Assembly (NCBI RefSeq): GCF_010993745.1
Contig: NZ_WOTN01000001.1
Span: 65,235-129,234 of the forward strand
DNA: 64,000 nt
From: Fodinicola acaciae
Lineage (GTDB): Bacteria; Actinomycetota; Actinomycetes; Mycobacteriales; HKI-0501
Direction of reading: 5' to 3'
The first letter of the stretch is position 1; every line of letters begins with the position of its first letter. Made by a program: the position numbers and the translations under genes. This document shows, piece by piece, positions 15,711 through 24,965 of the stretch. The notes beneath the pieces were generated by a model. That model was not told the DNA's origin. It made no database searches and saw nothing but the letters and a program-made list of their open reading frames with translations.

Positions 15711-15795
15711 GACCGCAGCGTAGGCGCATCTGTCCGCGCCGTGGGGTACCGGCACGCCGACATGCGCTTGCGGCGTGCATGCGACGATGGTCGCG

Positions 15796-16824
15796 ATGAC
15801 GACGAACTCGACTTTTCTCCGCGCCTGCCGCGGAGAATCCGTGCCACGTACGCCGGTGTGGTTCATGCGCCAGGCCGGCCGCTCGCTGCCCGAATACCGC
15901 GCGCTGCGTGCCGACGTGCAGATGCTGGAGGCCTGCCGGCGTCCGGATCTGGTCACCGAGATCACCCTGCAGCCGGTCCGCCGGCACAAGGTCGACGCGG
16001 CGGTGCTGTTCTCGGACATCGTCGTGCCGCTGCGGGCGGTCGGTGTCGACGTGGAGATCAAGCCGGGCGTCGGTCCGGTGATCGCCGAGCCGATCCGCGA
16101 CAAGGCCGACGTGGAGCGGCTGCGCGCGCTGGAGCCAGACGACGTGCCGTATGTCGCCGAGGCCGTCCGGCAGTTGGTCGGCGAGCTGGGGGAGACGCCG
16201 CTGATCGGCTTCGGTGGCGCACCCTTCACGCTGGCGAGCTATCTGGTCGAAGGCGGTCCGAGCAAGTCGTACGCGAAGACCAAGGCGATGATGCACGCGC
16301 AGCCGCGGCTGTGGCACGCGCTGTGCGAGCGGCTGGCGACGATCACGCTCGGCTTCCTGCGCGTACAGGTGGCCGCCGGTGCGTCGGCGATCCAGCTGTT
16401 CGACTCGTGGGCCGGCTCACTGTCCGATGTGGACTATCGGACCCACGTGCAGCCGCACAGCGCGCGGGTTTTCGCCGGCCTGGCCGATCTTTCCGTGCCA
16501 CGCATCCATTTCGGCGTCGGCACCGGCGAGCTGCTGCGCTCGATGGCCGAGGCCGGTCCGGACGTGGTCGGCGTCGACTGGCGCGTGCCGCTGGATGTCG
16601 CCAGCTCGCGGATCGGTCCGGACTTCGCCGTGCAGGGAAACCTCGACCCGGCGCTGCTTTTCGCCGGCGAGGACGTGATCGAGGAGCAGGTGCGGCGGAT
16701 CCTGGCCGAGGGAAAAGCGGCGAAGGGTCACGTGTTCAACCTCGGCCACGGTGTGCCGCCGGACGCCGATCCCGGCGTGCTCACCGCGCTGGTCGAGACC
16801 GTCCACCGACTCTCCGCCGCCTGA
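15796..16824 (+). CDS. hemE: Uroporphyrinogen III decarboxylase
   Basis: A 342-residue cytosolic enzyme that removes four carboxyl groups from uroporphyrinogen III to give coproporphyrinogen III. The N-terminal signature [16 protein letters not shown] (Arg and Gln of the active site) is intact, as are [16 protein letters not shown] with the catalytic Asp, [17 protein letters not shown], and the C-terminal [13 protein letters not shown]. The ATG at 15796 fits the family N-terminus; in-frame ATGs at 15775 and 15787 are alternatives, as no ribosome site decides. It is convergent with the lipoprotein gene; hemG and hemQ follow on the same strand after it. Confidence 0.96.
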   Translation: MTTNSTFLRACRGESVPRTPVWFMRQAGRSLPEYRALRADVQMLEACRRPDLVTEITLQPVRRHKVDAAVLFSDIVVPLRAVGVDVEIKPGVGPVIAEPIRDKADVERLRALEPDDVPYVAEAVRQLVGELGETPLIGFGGAPFTLASYLVEGGPSKSYAKTKAMMHAQPRLWHALCERLATITLGFLRVQVAAGASAIQLFDSWAGSLSDVDYRTHVQPHSARVFAGLADLSVPRIHFGVGTGELLRSMAEAGPDVVGVDWRVPLDVASSRIGPDFAVQGNLDPALLFAGEDVIEEQVRRILAEGKAAKGHVFNLGHGVPPDADPGVLTALVETVHRLSAA

Positions 16825-16825
16825 C

Positions 16826-17713
16826 CTACTCGCTCTCCGGCACGGTTTTGACGCGACGGGTACGCCGGCGGACGAACCACCAGATGATCGCCGCCGGCGC
16901 GCCGAGCACGATCAGAAATGGCAGCAGCGCGCCGAAGACAGCCAGAGATCCGTTGAGTACGGCCAAAAACGCGTTCCAGCCGACGATCAGGCCGCCGAGG
17001 AAACCACCGGGTGCCGGCTTCTGCGCCGGCGGTGGCGGCGTGGCCGACACGGTGAAGCTGATGGTCGACAGGGCGATCTGGCTGTCGAGCGCCTTTTTCT
17101 GTGCCTGCAACGTCTCCAGCGCGGTCTGCCGCTCGGTGAGCTGCCCCTCCAGGGTGACGATGTCGCTGATCTGCTGTGCTCGCGCGAAAAGCGTGCGCGT
17201 ACGGTCGAGGCTCGCCTGTGCGGTGTGGATCCGCGCGTCCAGGTCGATGACCTGGCCGCTGACGTCCTGCGAGCTGACCGTACGGGTGGGCTGCGTGCCG
17301 AGCTTGGCGAGCGCGGCGACGGTCGGATAGAAGGCCTCCGGCGGCACCCGCAGCACGAGCGTCGCGCTGGCGTCCATTCCTTGGCCACTGCGCCTTTCCG
17401 AGCCGATCAGTCCGCGCGCGGTGGTCGCCATCGCGACCGCTTGGTCGGCGACTTTGTCCACTGTGGACGAACGCACCGTCACGTCGGCGGTGTAGATCAC
17501 CGACACGTTGCCGGCCGGTGGCAGCTTGGCCGGCGTACCGGCGCCTCCGGTCCCTCCGGCGGCTTTGTCGGCCGCGCCGGGCGCGGCGCCGCGATTGGCT
17601 CTTTGCGGTGCGGCGGCGCTCTCCGAGCTGGAGGCGTTCATGCCGCAGCCGGCCAGCGCCAGGAGAGCTGCTGCGGCGGTGAAGGCGAGCCACCGGCGAT
17701 AGTTGGTCAACAC
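16826..17713 (-). CDS. DUF4349 domain lipoprotein
   Basis: A 295-residue membrane-anchored protein. The signal peptide ends in a lipobox LALAGCG (Cys about 23), followed by a low-complexity linker. The DUF4349 region (about 70-225) starts with VIYTADVTVRSSTVDKVADQ and includes a coiled-coil of about 55 residues (QASLDRTRTLFARAQQISDI). A single transmembrane helix lies at about 255-285 (LPFLIVLGAPAAIIWWFV) before a basic tail. GTG 17711-17713 has GGGAGGA 7 bases upstream. Function is unknown. It sits between hemE and hemG on the opposite strand. Confidence 0.88.
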   Translation of the reverse strand: MLTNYRRWLAFTAAAALLALAGCGMNASSSESAAAPQRANRGAAPGAADKAAGGTGGAGTPAKLPPAGNVSVIYTADVTVRSSTVDKVADQAVAMATTARGLIGSERRSGQGMDASATLVLRVPPEAFYPTVAALAKLGTQPTRTVSSQDVSGQVIDLDARIHTAQASLDRTRTLFARAQQISDIVTLEGQLTERQTALETLQAQKKALDSQIALSTISFTVSATPPPPAQKPAPGGFLGGLIVGWNAFLAVLNGSLAVFGALLPFLIVLGAPAAIIWWFVRRRTRRVKTVPESE

Positions 17714-17799
17714 GGCTGGTCCTCCCGTGGTGTGCTGATTGACGCCGATAGGACTCCAGTTCCGACCGCTCGGTTCCGTCGAGTTGTCGGCTTGAGACC

Positions 17800-19215
17800 A
17801 TGGGATGCGTGAACCCAGCGCAGGTTGTGGTCATTGGTGGCGGGATATCCGGAGTGTCGGCCGCGTTGGCCGTACGACGGCAGGCGCCGCCCGGCACCGC
17901 GATCACGATCGTGGAGCAGACCGACCGGCTCGGCGGCAAGATCCGCACCGGCGAGGTCGCCGGCCACCGCGTCGAGAGCGGCGCCGAGACGTTCATCGTG
18001 CGCGCGCCGGAGGCAGCGGGGCTGGCGGCCGAGCTGAAGCTGCCGCTCATCCATCCGGCACCAGGCGGCGCGTCGGTGTGGATCGGCGGCACCCTCCGGT
18101 CGCTGCCTGGCGGCACGATGATGGGGGTGCCCGGCGATCCGGCCACGGTCGCCGGCGTGCTTCCGGCCGAAGCGGCCGCGGCCGTCGAGGCCGAGCCGGC
18201 GAATCCTTCTGACGAGCCGTTGTTGGCGGCCGGGGACGACGTGTCGGTCGGTGCGCTCGTACGGTCGCGGCTGCCCGGTGAGGTCGTCGACCGGCTGGTC
18301 GATCCGCTGCTCGGCGGTGTCTACGCCGGCCGCGCCGACGGCCTGTCCGTACGCGTCACGGTGCCGGCTTTGGCCGCGGCCGCGGAAAAATCGCACTCGC
18401 TGGTGGCGGCGGCGAAGCTCGCGGCCGGCAGCGGAGGCACGCGTACGACCGGACCGGTTTTCGGCACCGTCGACGGCGGTCTGAGCGAGCTGGTCGAGAG
18501 CGCGGCGCGCGAGTCCGGAGCCAAGGTGCGCTATGGCCTGCCGGTGCGTGAGCTGCGGCGTACGGCGACCGGCTGGCAGCTGGTGATCGGCTCGACGCGG
18601 CATCCGGAGCTGCTCGACGCCGACGCCGTCGTCCTCGCCGTGCCAGCCGCTCCGGCCGCCCGGCTGCTCTCCGGCGTGAGTGGTGCGGCGGCCGAGATCG
18701 CGACGGTCGACTACGCGAGCATGGCCCTGGTGACGCTGGCGCTGCCGCGGCTGGAGCTGCCGGCCGGCAGCGGGTTCCTCGTGTCGACCGACGCCGGCCT
18801 GGTCATCAAGGCGGCCACCTTCATGTCGCAGAAGTGGGGTTTCCCGGACGCCGGCGAGCTGGCGATCGTACGCGCGTCGGTCGGCAGGTTCGGCGACACC
18901 GAGGTGCTGCGGCGTGACGACGCCGACCTGGTGGCGCTCGTACGCCACGACCTGGAGACGGTCATCGGCCGGTCGCTGCCGCAGTCCATCGACACGCGTG
19001 TGACGCGGTGGGGTGGTGGCCTGCCGCAGTACGCGCCGGGTCATCTGGCGTTGGTTTCCCGCGTACGCGCGACGATCGAGGACTTCGACACGCTGGCGGT
19101 GGCCGGCGCCGCGTACGACGGCGTCGGCATCCCCGCGTGTGTGCGATCCGGCACTGCGGCCGGGGCCCGGGTGTCTTTGGCGCTCGGCAAAGAGCAAGAA
19201 TCGGACCATGGCTGA
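17800..19215 (+). CDS. hemG/cgoX: Coproporphyrinogen III (protoporphyrinogen-type) oxidase
   Basis: A 471-residue FAD flavoprotein oxidising the porphyrinogen macrocycle. The N-terminal dinucleotide fold [16 protein letters not shown] is followed by [13 protein letters not shown] and ESGAETF. The C-terminal FAD motif is [17 protein letters not shown]. The gene overlaps hemQ by 8 bp. In actinobacteria a HemY-type oxidase next to hemQ works on coproporphyrinogen III, so CgoX is the better functional name (established for this pathway). GTG 17809 is an alternative start. Divergent from the DUF4349 gene by 86 bp. Confidence 0.94.
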   Translation: MGCVNPAQVVVIGGGISGVSAALAVRRQAPPGTAITIVEQTDRLGGKIRTGEVAGHRVESGAETFIVRAPEAAGLAAELKLPLIHPAPGGASVWIGGTLRSLPGGTMMGVPGDPATVAGVLPAEAAAAVEAEPANPSDEPLLAAGDDVSVGALVRSRLPGEVVDRLVDPLLGGVYAGRADGLSVRVTVPALAAAAEKSHSLVAAAKLAAGSGGTRTTGPVFGTVDGGLSELVESAARESGAKVRYGLPVRELRRTATGWQLVIGSTRHPELLDADAVVLAVPAAPAARLLSGVSGAAAEIATVDYASMALVTLALPRLELPAGSGFLVSTDAGLVIKAATFMSQKWGFPDAGELAIVRASVGRFGDTEVLRRDDADLVALVRHDLETVIGRSLPQSIDTRVTRWGGGLPQYAPGHLALVSRVRATIEDFDTLAVAGAAYDGVGIPACVRSGTAAGARVSLALGKEQESDHG

Positions 19216-19915
19216 AGACGTGCAGACGAACGCCGCGCGGATCCGCGAGCTGAACGCCACGATCCGCTACACGATGTGGTCGGTTTTCCGCGCCACCTCA
19301 CCGCTGCCGATCGACCGTACGGCCGTCGCCGAGGAGCTGGCCGAGCTGATCCAGCAGCTGGCCGCCAAGGACGTCGTGGTGCGCGGCCTTTATGACGTGT
19401 CAGGTCTGCGCGCCGACGCCGACATCATGGTGTGGTGGCACGCGTCCAGCGCCGAGGACCTGCAGGAGGCGTACGGCCGGCTGCGCCGCTCGACGCTCGG
19501 CGCGCATCTGGCGCCGGTGTGGTCGCAGATGGCGCTGCACCGGCCGGCGGAGTTCAACAAGAGCCATCTACCGGCCTTCATCGCCGACGAGCAGGCGCGC
19601 AAGTATGTCTGCGTCTATCCGTTCGTCCGCTCCTACGACTGGTATCTGCTGCCGGACGCGGAGCGGCGGGAAATGCTTGCCGAGCACGGAAAGATGGCGC
19701 GCGGCTTCCCGGACGTACGCGCCAACACGGTGTCGTCCTTCGCGCTCGGCGACTACGAGTGGATCCTGGCCTTCGAGGCCGACGAGCTGCACCGGATCGT
19801 CGACCTGATGCGCGAGCTGCGCGCGGCGCGGGCGCGGTTGCACGTGCGCGAGGAGGTGCCGTTCTTCACCGGCCCGCGCCGCGACCCCGCCACCGTCGTC
19901 GAGTCCCTGCCATAA
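19208..19915 (+). CDS. hemQ/chdC: Coproheme decarboxylase (chlorite-dismutase-like HemQ)
   Basis: A 235-residue HemQ that converts coproheme to heme b with peroxide, the last step of the coproporphyrin pathway. Visible family blocks are [51 protein letters not shown] with the redox Tyr region, and [15 protein letters not shown] with the proximal His. The ATG at 19208 lies inside the end of hemG (8-bp overlap), so translation is coupled. The downstream gene converges with 2 bp between the ends. Ferrochelatase is not in the window. Confidence 0.95.
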   Translation: MAEDVQTNAARIRELNATIRYTMWSVFRATSPLPIDRTAVAEELAELIQQLAAKDVVVRGLYDVSGLRADADIMVWWHASSAEDLQEAYGRLRRSTLGAHLAPVWSQMALHRPAEFNKSHLPAFIADEQARKYVCVYPFVRSYDWYLLPDAERREMLAEHGKMARGFPDVRANTVSSFALGDYEWILAFEADELHRIVDLMRELRAARARLHVREEVPFFTGPRRDPATVVESLP

Positions 19916-19917
19916 CC

Positions 19918-20652
19918 TCACCAGCCGAAGTCGAGCGGCTTTCCGGTCTCCAGCAGGGACTTGAGGCTGGACAGCACGGCCTGCCAGCCGTCGGTGGTGT
20001 CGGCCAGCTCCTCCTCCGGCAGGTCATGGTGCTGCACCGTCAGCTTGACCAGGTCGCCGGCCGGCTCCAGGTCGAAGGTCACCCGTGACACCTTGTCCTG
20101 GCTGTTCACGCCGGCCCAGGAATGCGCCAGCCGGCGCGGCGGGTCGATCTCCAGGATCGTGCCGACGATGTCGTTGCCGCCGTCGGTGCGCTGATGCTCC
20201 CAGCTGTCACCTTTGCGCCAGCCGGACACGTTGCGATGGCCCCAGTATTTCTCGGTGGTCTCCGGATCGGTCAGCGCGTTCCAGAGTTTTTCCGGTGTGG
20301 TGGCGATGTAGGTGACGTAGACGACGCTTGGCTTGTCCATTGTGGACGGTCCTTCCAGGTCGGAGCGAACGCTGTTCAGCGCGTCGAGATCGGGGATCTC
20401 GAACTTGGCGATCCAGCGCCGGTGGATGTCGTGCAGTGGCACCGGGTTGAGGTAATGCAGCTTCTCGCGGCCACGGCGTACGGCGGTGACCAGGCCGACC
20501 TCCTCCAGCACGGCGAGGTGCTGGGTGACGCCCTGCCGGGTCATGCCGAGGTCGCGGCTGAGCGCGCTCAGCGTCTGACCGTTGTCGGCATGCAACCGGT
20601 CGAGGAGGCGCTGCCGGGTCGGGTCGGCCAGCGCGCGAAAGATCTGCGCCAT
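19918..20652 (-). CDS. ArsR-type HTH regulator fused to a SRPBCC (AHSA1-like) domain
   Basis: A 244-residue two-domain protein. Residues about 1-95 are an ArsR/SmtB winged helix (FRALADPTRQRLLDRL, LGMTRQGVTQHLAVLEEVGL) without the usual metal-site cysteines. Residues about 105-244 are a SRPBCC domain (VYVTYIATTPEKLWNALTD, YWGHRNVSGW, GWQAVLSSLKSLLETG). ATG 20650-20652 is preferred to an upstream TTG, because that TTG lies inside the palindromic operator. The SRPBCC part may sense a hydrophobic ligand for the HTH. In other actinobacteria the two parts are often separate adjacent genes, so this is a genuine fusion in one frame. Confidence 0.88.
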   Translation of the reverse strand: MAQIFRALADPTRQRLLDRLHADNGQTLSALSRDLGMTRQGVTQHLAVLEEVGLVTAVRRGREKLHYLNPVPLHDIHRRWIAKFEIPDLDALNSVRSDLEGPSTMDKPSVVYVTYIATTPEKLWNALTDPETTEKYWGHRNVSGWRKGDSWEHQRTDGGNDIVGTILEIDPPRRLAHSWAGVNSQDKVSRVTFDLEPAGDLVKLTVQHHDLPEEELADTTDGWQAVLSSLKSLLETGKPLDFGW

Positions 20653-20673
20653 GTCCTGCACGCGTACGACAAT

Positions 20674-20693
20674 AGGCAAGCATTTACTTGCCT
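20674..20693. promoter_or_regulatory. Perfect operator palindrome upstream of the ArsR-SRPBCC gene
   Basis: AGGCAAG (20674-20680) and CTTGCCT (20687-20693) form an exact inverted repeat around CATTTA. It lies 22 bp before the chosen ATG, in the position expected for an autoregulatory ArsR-family site. Binding is inferred. Confidence 0.65.
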
Positions 20694-20773
20694 GTCAATC
20701 CGAGCTGCACTGAAGGCGCCTCAGCTGCCTCGTCAGTCGCAGTCGCCACATCCGTAACACCCTTGATGCAAGC

Positions 20774-20860
20774 AAGGCCACCTCACGTGCGCTGGATGCA
20801 CGTAAGGGGCCTTGCGACCATCACTCAAACCGGCAAGACAGGCATTTAGCGTTACAGCAG
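20774..20860 (-). repeat. Dispersed intergenic element, copy 3, with a strong hairpin
   Basis: Read on the minus strand it begins GCTAAATGCCTGTCTTG and continues to TGAG and GGTCGCA, the same block order as in the copies at 1275 and 8779. It then has a long hairpin, 20774-20813, with arms built of AAGGCC, CTTACGTGC and their complements around a GCGCTGGATGCA core shared with the other copies. It lies after the msrB stop and before the ArsR gene, so it may also act as the msrB terminator. Confidence 0.6.
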
Positions 20861-20920
20861 ATGTTCGCCGCGGTGGCGCGTGCTCCAGGCGTGACCCGCG
20901 TCCCCGCGGCTGTACGAGCG

Positions 20921-21328
20921 CTACTGGGTTGGCTCGAGGGTCAGGCTGATGGAGTTGATGCAATAGCGGTCGTCGGTCGGCGTCGCGTAGCCCTCGCCGT
21001 GGAAGACGTGGCCGAGGTGCGAGTCGCAGTTGGCGCAGCGCACCTCGACGCGGCGCATGCCGAGCGTACGGTCCTCGATCAGCACGACGTTCTGCGCGTC
21101 CGACGGTGCGTAGAAGCTCGGCCAGCCGCAGTGCGACTCGAATTTGGTGTCACTGCGGAAAAGCTCGATGCCGCAGGCGCGGCAGCGATAGACACCGGCG
21201 GTCTTGGTGTCGGTGTACTCGCCGGTGAACGCGCGCTCGGTCCCGGACTCGCGGAGCACATGGTATTCGGCCGGGGTGAGCTGCTGCCGCCACTCCTGCT
21301 CGGTCTTGACCACCTTGGGCTGCGTCAT
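20921..21328 (-). CDS. msrB: Peptide methionine (R)-S-oxide reductase
   Basis: A 135-residue enzyme reducing the R-epimer of methionine sulfoxide in proteins. The zinc site cysteines are in CRACG and CANCD, and HCGWPSF and HLGHVF are present. The catalytic Cys is in RYCINSISL near the C-terminus. The length is that of a stand-alone MsrB. The gene follows the hem block, as in other actinobacteria. The downstream gap contains the third dispersed element. Confidence 0.96.
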   Translation of the reverse strand: MTQPKVVKTEQEWRQQLTPAEYHVLRESGTERAFTGEYTDTKTAGVYRCRACGIELFRSDTKFESHCGWPSFYAPSDAQNVVLIEDRTLGMRRVEVRCANCDSHLGHVFHGEGYATPTDDRYCINSISLTLEPTQ

Positions 21329-21440
21329 GTCTCCAGGCTACTTCGCACGTCCAATGCCGGCCGCCGGCAATCATTACGCATTGCTGACCAGCGCCGTTTC
21401 CGGGCAACCGGACCCCGATTGCCCGGAAACGGCGGTCGGG

Positions 21441-23801
21441 TCAGCGCCAGAGGACCGGCCGGATGCGTACGACCTGCGGGTCGTGGTCGGACACCTGGTC
21501 GTGGAACTCGCTGTTCACGTGCACGATGTCATAGTCGAGCAGCGCGCCGGGCCGGGTCAGGCCGCGGCTGACCAGGATGTGGTCGAGGATCTCGGAGTTG
21601 CCCTCGTAGTCATAGCTGTAGCGCTGGTCGACCGGTAGCGTACGCGGCAGGTCGACGAGTCCGCCGCCGGCGGTGAGGATGTCGGCGGTCCGCGAGAACT
21701 GGAAGTCGTTCAGGTCGCCGAGTACGACGACCGCGGCGTTGCGGTCCTTGGCCTGCAGTTGATCGACGAAGCCCTTCACCAGCGTCGCCTGCGCGTGCCG
21801 TTGCGTCTCGGACGGCCGCGCCGGCGGCTGGAAGCGGCCGAGCAGCGGCTGGTCGCCGCCCTTGGAGTTGAAGTGGTTGGCGATCGCGAAGAGCGTACGG
21901 CCGTAGTAGGTGAACTCGCCGGCCAGCGGCTTGCGGCTGGCGGTCCACGCGGCGTCGGCCGGCGCGATCCGGCCGGGGGAGGCGCTCAGGTGCGGCGCGC
22001 CGGCGCGGCCGGTGACCGTCACCGGCGTCGTCGAGTCGCCGCCGGGGCGGTCGACGAAGCGCAGGCCGCGGTCGGTGCGGAACAGGAAGCCCTGCCGGAT
22101 GTTGCCGTCCGGCTGGCCGCCGTCGGTGTTGTTGACCGGGTCGATCTGCCGGTAGTCGTACGCCGGCCCGCCGGCCGCCTTGATCGCCGCGATGAACCTG
22201 GCCCAGGTCTGGTCGGCCGCGACGCCACCCTTGCCCGGGCCGTTGTTGTCCTGGATCTCCTCGATCGCCAGCAGATCGGGCGCGCGCAGGTTGTCGACCA
22301 CGACCTTGGCCAGGTTGTCGAACTTGGCCTGGTCGTTGACCGGACTCAGGTTCTCCACGTTGAAGGTCGCCACCGACAGCTCACCGGGCAGCGTACGGCG
22401 CGTCGTCTCGCGCTGCAGGTTGCCGCTCTTGACCGTCGGCGTCGCCAGCGGAGCCATCATGAAGTTGCCGAAGGAATAGTCCAGCGGACCGACGACATCG
22501 CCGACCAGTTTGTCGCCGACGTTGACCGCGGGGATCTTGGCCAGCGTGTCGGTGAGGAACAGCCGCTCGGTGTTCGGATCGGCGTACGAGTAAAGGACGC
22601 CGCCGCGTGCGCTGCGCGGTTTTCCATAGCCACCAGGCAAAACCGGCAGCTCACCGTAGGAGTTGGTCGGGCCGGCCGCGGTCGCGTCGTGTACGCGCAG
22701 CAGCATGCCTTCCAGCGACTCGTAGAAGTCGAGCGCGTTCTTCTTCGGATCGAAGGTCGCCGAGCTTTCCACGTCGTTTGGGTTGTCGGCGCGTACGGCC
22801 TGCGGCGCGCGTAGTCCACCGGGACCGATCAGCGTGGGCGCCGGAACGGCCGCGGACTCGGCGGTGACGGTGATCTTCGGCGAGGCGATCTCGGTGGTCG
22901 TCAGGTTGTTGTCGTCGTTGCCTGGCCGATATTCGGTGACCTTGCCTTCGACGCTCAACGCGTTGCCGCGCGCGACTTTTGGCGCACCGCCGGTGAAGAC
23001 GAAGATGCCTTCGCTGGTCGCCGGGTTGTTGTCCGGCTGCGGGTCCTGCATCCAGAACCCGTTGGTGCTGACAGCCGTGACGACACCGGTGACGTCCTTG
23101 ACGCGCTTGCCGGTCAGCGGCGAGCGGTGCGCGGCGCCCTGTACGTCGTGGATCTTGGCGCTGACCGGTGGCTCGACCGGACCGCTGGAGCCGTTGGCCG
23201 GCGAGGGGTCGCCGACGGTGAAGTCGGCGGAGTTGTCGTCGGTGTCGGCGCCGTCCGTACGCGACGCGGAGGTGCTGTTGGACAGCGTGCCGGTCGGCGC
23301 CGTCTCGGAGTCGTTGGCCGCCGAGCCATAGCCGACGTAGTCGCGTACGCCGGCGGCCGCGTGGCAGGTGTTGCCGCAGGCCAGCGCGGTCTGGCTGGTG
23401 ACCAGCGCAACCTTGCCGGCGGTCGCGCTCATCGAGATCGAGCCGTCGACGTCCGGCGTCGGCAGCGGCTGCGAGGCCGTGTTGCCGGCCGCCTCGGCGA
23501 CCAGGTAGAGACCGTGCGCGGGGATGCTGCCGGTCAGCTTGGTGACCTGCCAGCTGCCGCCGGCGGCCGACGCGTACTGGATGCTCCAGCCGCTCACGTC
23601 GACGGCTGCGCCGCTGTTGTTGACCAGCTCGACGAAGTCGCGCGAGAACGGCGCTCCGGTGTTGCCTCCACCGCCGTAGACCTCGTTGATCACGACGTCG
23701 GTCGAGGTCGCCTGCGCTGGTGACGCGATGGCGACACCTATGCCGACTGCAGCGGCCATGGTGATGACCGACAAGCCGGCGATGGTTGCTCTGACGCGCA
23801 C
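21441..23801 (-). CDS. Secreted ExeM/NucH-like endonuclease with lamin-tail domain
   Basis: A 786-residue extracellular nuclease candidate. A Sec signal peptide covers about residues 1-32, ending ASPAQA. A lamin-tail domain (about 33-150) starts VVINEVYGGGGNTG. A middle OB-like segment (about 215-320) precedes the endonuclease/exonuclease/phosphatase domain (about 475-786), which shows SVATFNVENLSP, LLAIEEIQDNNG, VVLGDLNDFQFS and VSDHDPQVVRI, the metal and catalytic positions. The GTG at 23799-23801 has AAGGAGA upstream. No anchor is seen, so it is probably released to degrade environmental DNA, for nutrient or biofilm purposes (inference). Confidence 0.9.
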   Translation of the reverse strand: MRVRATIAGLSVITMAAAVGIGVAIASPAQATSTDVVINEVYGGGGNTGAPFSRDFVELVNNSGAAVDVSGWSIQYASAAGGSWQVTKLTGSIPAHGLYLVAEAAGNTASQPLPTPDVDGSISMSATAGKVALVTSQTALACGNTCHAAAGVRDYVGYGSAANDSETAPTGTLSNSTSASRTDGADTDDNSADFTVGDPSPANGSSGPVEPPVSAKIHDVQGAAHRSPLTGKRVKDVTGVVTAVSTNGFWMQDPQPDNNPATSEGIFVFTGGAPKVARGNALSVEGKVTEYRPGNDDNNLTTTEIASPKITVTAESAAVPAPTLIGPGGLRAPQAVRADNPNDVESSATFDPKKNALDFYESLEGMLLRVHDATAAGPTNSYGELPVLPGGYGKPRSARGGVLYSYADPNTERLFLTDTLAKIPAVNVGDKLVGDVVGPLDYSFGNFMMAPLATPTVKSGNLQRETTRRTLPGELSVATFNVENLSPVNDQAKFDNLAKVVVDNLRAPDLLAIEEIQDNNGPGKGGVAADQTWARFIAAIKAAGGPAYDYRQIDPVNNTDGGQPDGNIRQGFLFRTDRGLRFVDRPGGDSTTPVTVTGRAGAPHLSASPGRIAPADAAWTASRKPLAGEFTYYGRTLFAIANHFNSKGGDQPLLGRFQPPARPSETQRHAQATLVKGFVDQLQAKDRNAAVVVLGDLNDFQFSRTADILTAGGGLVDLPRTLPVDQRYSYDYEGNSEILDHILVSRGLTRPGALLDYDIVHVNSEFHDQVSDHDPQVVRIRPVLWR

Positions 23802-23930
23802 GGATTCTCCTTCTGACGGGATTGCCGCGCTCCTGAATACCAGCCGGATCGCCGTCGCGGGGGAACTTTACGTGGAAGTTAGGTGTCGACGTGCAGGTAA
23901 ATGGGTGATAGGACGCGTACCGTAACGCGC

Positions 23931-24965
23931 ATGGCAGCAACTCCAGCGGAGGAAATCGACGTCGCCGGACACGACATCCGTCTGTCCAATCCGGACAAGG
24001 TGTATTTTCCCGATCTCGGCCAGGAACACGGCACCAAGCGCCACCTGGTCGAGTACTACGTGTCCGTCGGCGATGGCATTCTCCGCGCATTACGCGACCG
24101 GCCAACCTATTTCCAGCGCTTTCCCGGCGGCGTGACCGAGGACGAGATCTACCAGAAGCGGGTGCCGCGGCACGCGCCGCCGTGGATCAAGACCGTACGC
24201 ATCCAGTTTCCGTCCGGCCGCTATGCCGACGCGCTGCGCGTGCAGTCGGTCGCCGACATCGCCTGGGGTGCCACGCAGGGGACGGTCACCTTCCACCCGT
24301 GGCACGCGCGCGCGATGGACACAGACCATCCCGACGAGCTGCGCATCGACCTCGACCCGCAGCCGGGCACGACATTCCTGGACGCGCGCAAGGTCGCCAT
24401 CGAGTACGTGAAACCGTTGCTCGACGACCTCGGCTGGGTCGGCTTTCCCAAGACCAGCGGCAGCCGTGGCGTGCACATCTACGTACGCATCGAGCCGCGC
24501 TGGACCTTCACCGAGGTCCGCCGCGGCGCCATCGCGCTGGCCCGCGAGATCGAGCGGCGCGCCGGCGGCGCGGTGACGACCGCGTGGTGGAAGGAAGAGC
24601 GCGGCGAGCAGATCTTCGTCGACTACAACCAAAACGCGCGTGACCGTACGATCGCCAGCGCCTACAGCGTGCGCCGCAACCCGGCCGGCTGGGTCTCCGC
24701 GCCGGTCACCTGGGACGAGCTGCCGGACGTGGAGCCGCAGGACTTCACGATGGTGACCATGCCGGAACGCTTCGCCAAGCTCGGTGACGTGCATGCCGCG
24801 ATCGACGACAAGTCACACGACATCGGCGTGCTGCTGGAGTGGTACGAGCGGGACGAGGCCGACAAAGGGCTCGGCGACATGCCCTATCCGCCCAACTATC
24901 CGAAAATGCCCGGTGAGCCGATGCGCGTACAGCCGTCGCGCGCCAAGCACCAGGAGGAGGCTTAG
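23931..24965 (+). CDS. LigD-type polymerase domain protein (Prim-Pol)
   Basis: A 344-residue archaeo-eukaryotic-primase-type polymerase, the stand-alone form of the LigD polymerase domain. The metal-binding Asp pair is in ELRIDLDPQPG, the conserved His in SGSRGVHIYV, and the third acid in IFVDYNQNARDRT. Nucleotide-binding blocks SNPDKVYFPDLG and FQRFPGGVTEDEIYQKRVP are near the N-terminus. The ATG at 23931 is chosen because the family starts close to this point. There is no ligase domain. LigC lies 4.8 kb away; mycobacterial Prim-PolC and LigC cooperate in gap repair (established), so a joint role is plausible here. Confidence 0.92.
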   Translation: MAATPAEEIDVAGHDIRLSNPDKVYFPDLGQEHGTKRHLVEYYVSVGDGILRALRDRPTYFQRFPGGVTEDEIYQKRVPRHAPPWIKTVRIQFPSGRYADALRVQSVADIAWGATQGTVTFHPWHARAMDTDHPDELRIDLDPQPGTTFLDARKVAIEYVKPLLDDLGWVGFPKTSGSRGVHIYVRIEPRWTFTEVRRGAIALAREIERRAGGAVTTAWWKEERGEQIFVDYNQNARDRTIASAYSVRRNPAGWVSAPVTWDELPDVEPQDFTMVTMPERFAKLGDVHAAIDDKSHDIGVLLEWYERDEADKGLGDMPYPPNYPKMPGEPMRVQPSRAKHQEEA

